A stretch of 33,002 nucleotides of DNA from Rhizobiales bacterium Ga0077524. Lineage in GTDB: Bacteria > Pseudomonadota > Alphaproteobacteria > Rhizobiales > Hyphomicrobiaceae. Shown here in pieces: positions 31,035 to 33,002 of this stretch. Positions within the stretch are counted from its first letter, which is position 1, and every line of letters begins with the position of its first letter. The translations under genes and the position numbers were made by a program. Location: positions 1-33,002 of the forward strand of contig LNDR01000380.1 of the NCBI GenBank assembly GCA_001464755.1, in the 5' to 3' direction. The notes under the pieces are model-generated. The model saw nothing but the letters and a program-made list of their open reading frames with translations, did not search any database and was not told where the DNA came from.

Positions 31035-31333
31035 GCGGCGGCCTCGATCTCAGCAACCGCCTTTGCCACGTCGTCGCTTGTAAGTGTCCAGTCGTTGTCG
31101 AGGTTGGCGATCACCTTGCGCATGTAGCGCTCGGAGAGGCCGATGGCGCGGGTCTTGTCGCCGAGGTGGTCGTAGAGGATGGCCAGCGCCAGTTGCTGAG
31201 GGCTCTCGCCTTCGTAGGTCCACTCGAAGCCCCACGTGGTGAACTTGGAGACCTCGTAGTGCTCTGGCAGCGGGTTGTCGTCGACAGTCACGAGCAGGCC
31301 GTCGAACGCGCGCTTGCCTTCGTAGGTCTTCAT
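31031..31333 (-). CDS. DUF6166 domain protein
   Basis: This 100-residue protein is read from the ATG at 31333 (a GTG at 31354 is an alternative). It opens MKTYEGKRAFDGLLVTVDDN and has FTTWGFEWTYEGESPQQLALAIL, which matches DUF6166 ('Y.G.R.....V.V......L', 'gFeWGY.GSgPaQLAlaiL'). These small proteins are of unknown function, frequent in plasmids and phage-like DNA but also chromosomal. The stop overlaps the TTG start of the TRIC-family gene by 4 bases. The pairing with a K+ channel family is not one I know. Confidence 0.82.
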   Translation of the reverse strand: MKTYEGKRAFDGLLVTVDDNPLPEHYEVSKFTTWGFEWTYEGESPQQLALAILYDHLGDKTRAIGLSERYMRKVIANLDNDWTLTSDDVAKAVAEIEAAA

Positions 31334-31454
31334 TGCCTCGACGTGCCTCCCCACCTCCAGCGCCCAATGAGCGATTGCTCGAGGCGCGTGATATATCAGA
31401 TCCAGGCTACCCGGGTTGTGGCCGGTTTTCCAGCCCTCCGGAGCGTGATCGGGC

Positions 31455-32558
31455 TCAGATCGCGTCCGCCACCATTTCGGCCAGCGCCATGGAGGCGGTT
31501 AGACCAGGACTCTCGATGCCGAAGAGAAGCATGAGGCCGGGGAGGCCGTGCGTCTCGGGGCCGTGCAGGGAGAAGTCCGGCACCGGCTCGCCCTCCCGAT
31601 AGAGCTTGGGGCGGATGCCGGTGTAATCGGCATGGAGCCGCGACGGATCGAGCCCTGGATAATAGGTGCGAATGAAGCCGAGGAATTTCTCGATCTTCGT
31701 TTCATCGAACGAATAGTCGATCTCTGGAATCCACTCGATGTCGGGGCCGAACTTGCAGCGACCACCGATATCGACGGTAACGTGGAGGCCGAGCCAGGCG
31801 CCATCGGGCATCGGATAGATATGGCGGCCGAACGGCGATTTGCCCGCCAGCGCGTAGTATTGGCCGACAGCATAGTAGGTCTCTGGCGGGCGGTAGTTGC
31901 CATCCCACGGCAGGGTGCGGGCCAGCTTCGAGGCGTGGAGGCCGGCCGAGACGACGAGGCGCTTTGCGGTGATCACATCGGTGTCGCCATCGCCGACAGC
32001 CACTTTGTAAAGGCCCGACGGCGCGATGCCGAGGCTCTTGACGTGCGTGTTCAGAACGACCTGGGCGCCGTTGGTCTCGGCGTGACCCTGGAGTGCCAGC
32101 ATCAGGCCATGGCTGTCGACGATCCCTGTGGAGGGCGAGAGCATGGCGGCGACGCAGGCGACCTCGGGCTCGAGCTTCCTCGCCTCCTCGCCGGTCAGCG
32201 GGACCAGGTCGTCGACGCCGTTCCTGATCGCAGTTTCCTGGATGGCCTTCAGCTTCGGGATCTGGGATTCGCTGGTGGCGACCAGCAGCTTGGTGATCGG
32301 CTTGTGATCGACGCCATTCTCGGCGCAGAACGCGTAGAGCCGCTTCTTGCCCTCGACGCAGAGCTTGGCGCGCAGCGAGCCCGGCGGATAGTAAATGCCG
32401 GCGTGGATCACCTCGCTGTTGCGGGACGAGGTTTCCGAGCCGATGATGTCGTGCTGCTCGATGACCATGACGTCCTGGCCTCTGAGCGCCAGCTCGCGTG
32501 CGATGGCGAGGCCGACGACACCGGCTCCGATCACGATTGTCTCGACGTCAGCGGACAT
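31455..32558 (-). CDS. FAD-dependent oxidoreductase, L-2-hydroxyglutarate oxidase-like
   Basis: This is a 367-residue DAO-fold flavoprotein. The FAD motif GAGVVG is at 11-16 with Glu34 at the strand end. It then has the signature stretch SSRNSEVIHAGIYYPPGSL (44-62), typical of the L-2-hydroxyglutarate dehydrogenase/oxidase (LhgO, L2HGDH) group. GIVDSHGLMLALQGHAE and the C-terminal GIESPGLTASMALAEMV also agree. Enzymes of this group oxidise 2-hydroxy acids at the membrane. The frame extends upstream to 32618, but the ATG at 32558 gives the normal family start. It diverges from the VOC gene at 32644, with 85 bases between the starts. Confidence 0.92.
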   Translation of the reverse strand: MSADVETIVIGAGVVGLAIARELALRGQDVMVIEQHDIIGSETSSRNSEVIHAGIYYPPGSLRAKLCVEGKKRLYAFCAENGVDHKPITKLLVATSESQIPKLKAIQETAIRNGVDDLVPLTGEEARKLEPEVACVAAMLSPSTGIVDSHGLMLALQGHAETNGAQVVLNTHVKSLGIAPSGLYKVAVGDGDTDVITAKRLVVSAGLHASKLARTLPWDGNYRPPETYYAVGQYYALAGKSPFGRHIYPMPDGAWLGLHVTVDIGGRCKFGPDIEWIPEIDYSFDETKIEKFLGFIRTYYPGLDPSRLHADYTGIRPKLYREGEPVPDFSLHGPETHGLPGLMLLFGIESPGLTASMALAEMVADAI

Positions 32559-32643
32559 GGGTCCTCGGCTCCTTGCTTTTGTGCCCGGCGCGGTCTGATG
32601 GCATGATTTCGAGCCCATGAACAGTGAGCGACAGGAGGCATCC
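32559..32643. promoter_or_regulatory. Short divergent region between FAD oxidoreductase and VOC gene
   Basis: These 85 bases lie between the divergent starts at 32558 (-) and 32644 (+). They contain AGGAGG (32633-32638) just before the TTG of the forward gene, plus an in-frame ATG at 32617. Promoters for both genes must overlap here, and no clear operator is seen. Confidence 0.35.
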
Positions 32644-33002
32644 TTGACGAGCGAGACACCGTTCCGGCCATTGGGGCTCGATCACGTCGTGCTGAGGGTG
32701 GCTGATGTTGCCCGTGCGCGGGTCTTCTACTGCAATGTTCTCGGTGCCCATGTCGAGAAGGTGCAGAAGGCGCTGGGGCTCCATCAGCTCCGGGCCGGGT
32801 CGGCGTTGATCGATCTGGTCGATCTCCAGGGCGAACTCGGCAAGAAGGGCGGCGCCGCGCCTGCTGCCGAAGGGCGAAATATGGATCACCTGTGCCTGCG
32901 GATCGAGCCGTTCGACGAGGCGGCCATCCGGGCGCATCTGACGAGGCACGGCATCGAGCCGGGCGAGGTCGTGAGCCGCTACGGCGCCGAAGGTCAGGGG
33001 CC
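32644..33002 (+). CDS. VOC (glyoxalase/dioxygenase-like) family protein, 5' part
   Basis: The open frame continues to the window edge. About 119 residues are visible from the TTG at 32644: LGLDHVVLRVADVARARVFY, then NVLGAHVEKVQKALGLHQLR, an acidic loop, and MDHLCLRIEPFDEAAIRAHL. These are the beta-alpha-beta-beta-beta units of the vicinal oxygen chelate superfamily, with candidate metal ligands His (LDHVV) and His (MDHLC). TTG is chosen because AGGAGG sits 5 bases upstream. An ATG nine codons earlier (32617) is the alternative, but it lacks a ribosome site. The substrate cannot be deduced (glyoxalase, dioxygenase or epimerase are all possible). The gene is cut by the edge. Confidence 0.88.
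   Translation, partial: MTSETPFRPLGLDHVVLRVADVARARVFYCNVLGAHVEKVQKALGLHQLRAGSALIDLVDLQGELGKKGGAAPAAEGRNMDHLCLRIEPFDEAAIRAHLTRHGIEPGEVVSRYGAEGQG

Noticed and set aside
31548..32606. Forward open frame (352 residues) opposite the FAD oxidoreductase
   Set aside because: Antisense shadow; the reverse strand carries the FAD motif and family signature.
1..33002. CRISPR arrays, tRNA/rRNA genes, insertion sequences
   Set aside because: I looked for regularly spaced repeats, cloverleaf-like segments in the intergenic gaps and transposase or integrase motifs on both strands and found none. The only substantial repeat is the lyase 3' end pair.

Overview
This window is GC-rich, densely coding chromosomal DNA. 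It most resembles an alphaproteobacterium of the Hyphomicrobiales (Rhizobiales), near the Bradyrhizobium/Xanthobacter/Rhodoplanes type. The reasons are the protein families present, an HTH/S24-like regulator beside DUF952 and class-2 pyrD (an arrangement I remember from that group), an AtuA/DUF4387 pair, a bactofilin and ETF-ubiquinone oxidoreductase. The assignment rests on gene content and remembered context, not on a search. I see no rRNA, tRNA, CRISPR array, transposase or integrase. No gene-free stretch exceeds about 300 bases.

Layout. 1-4721 (- strand): a run of catabolic enzymes (partial MaoC-like dehydratase, SDR, enoyl-CoA hydratase-fold protein, dienelactone hydrolase, LLM flavin oxidoreductase, kynurenine-formamidase-like hydrolase). 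A fumarylacetoacetate-hydrolase-family gene (4845-5792, +) is divergent from it. 5817-9718 (-): DUF900-type lipoprotein hydrolase, NIPSNAP protein, and a uracil-DNA glycosylase/nitroreductase pair overlapping by ATGA. 9865-11897 (+): ETF-QO and a small membrane protein. 11999-16479 (-): bactofilin, an unusual metallophosphoesterase-like protein, a DUF262/DUF1524 (GmrSD-like) protein and an HTH/S24-like regulator. 16752-18211 (+): DUF952 and pyrD, joined by TGATG. 18247-20593: an SDR and a divergent class-II lyase (PcaB/PurB superfamily). 20612-22187: a membrane pentapeptide-repeat gene bracketed by two copies of the lyase 3' end. 22230-25446 (-): transglutaminase-like protein, HpaI-type aldolase, beta-hydroxyacid dehydrogenase and carboxymuconolactone-decarboxylase-like protein. 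25681-28080 (+): small membrane protein, dihydropyrimidinase/hydantoinase and a small nucleotidyltransferase-like protein. 28096-32558 (-): RidA, AtuA, DUF4387, TRIC-type channel, DUF6166 protein and an L-2-hydroxyglutarate-oxidase-like enzyme. A VOC-family gene runs off the right edge on the + strand.

How it fits together. Most genes are dispersed catabolism of CoA thioesters, hydroxy/keto acids, lactones and amides. ETF-QO feeds electrons from acyl-CoA dehydrogenases into the quinone pool. Only one transcription factor is visible, so substrates cannot be named.

The strongest structural oddity is the 148-bp repeat pair at 20433-20580 and 22030-22177. It looks like an insertion at a gene's 3' end that leaves the host gene intact and strands the old tail downstream. 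Second are several proteins that keep a fold but lose textbook catalytic residues: the metallophosphoesterase-like protein, the S24-like regulator, the enoyl-CoA hydratase-like protein, the transglutaminase-like protein and the DUF262 protein. I do not see a convincing wholly new multi-gene system.
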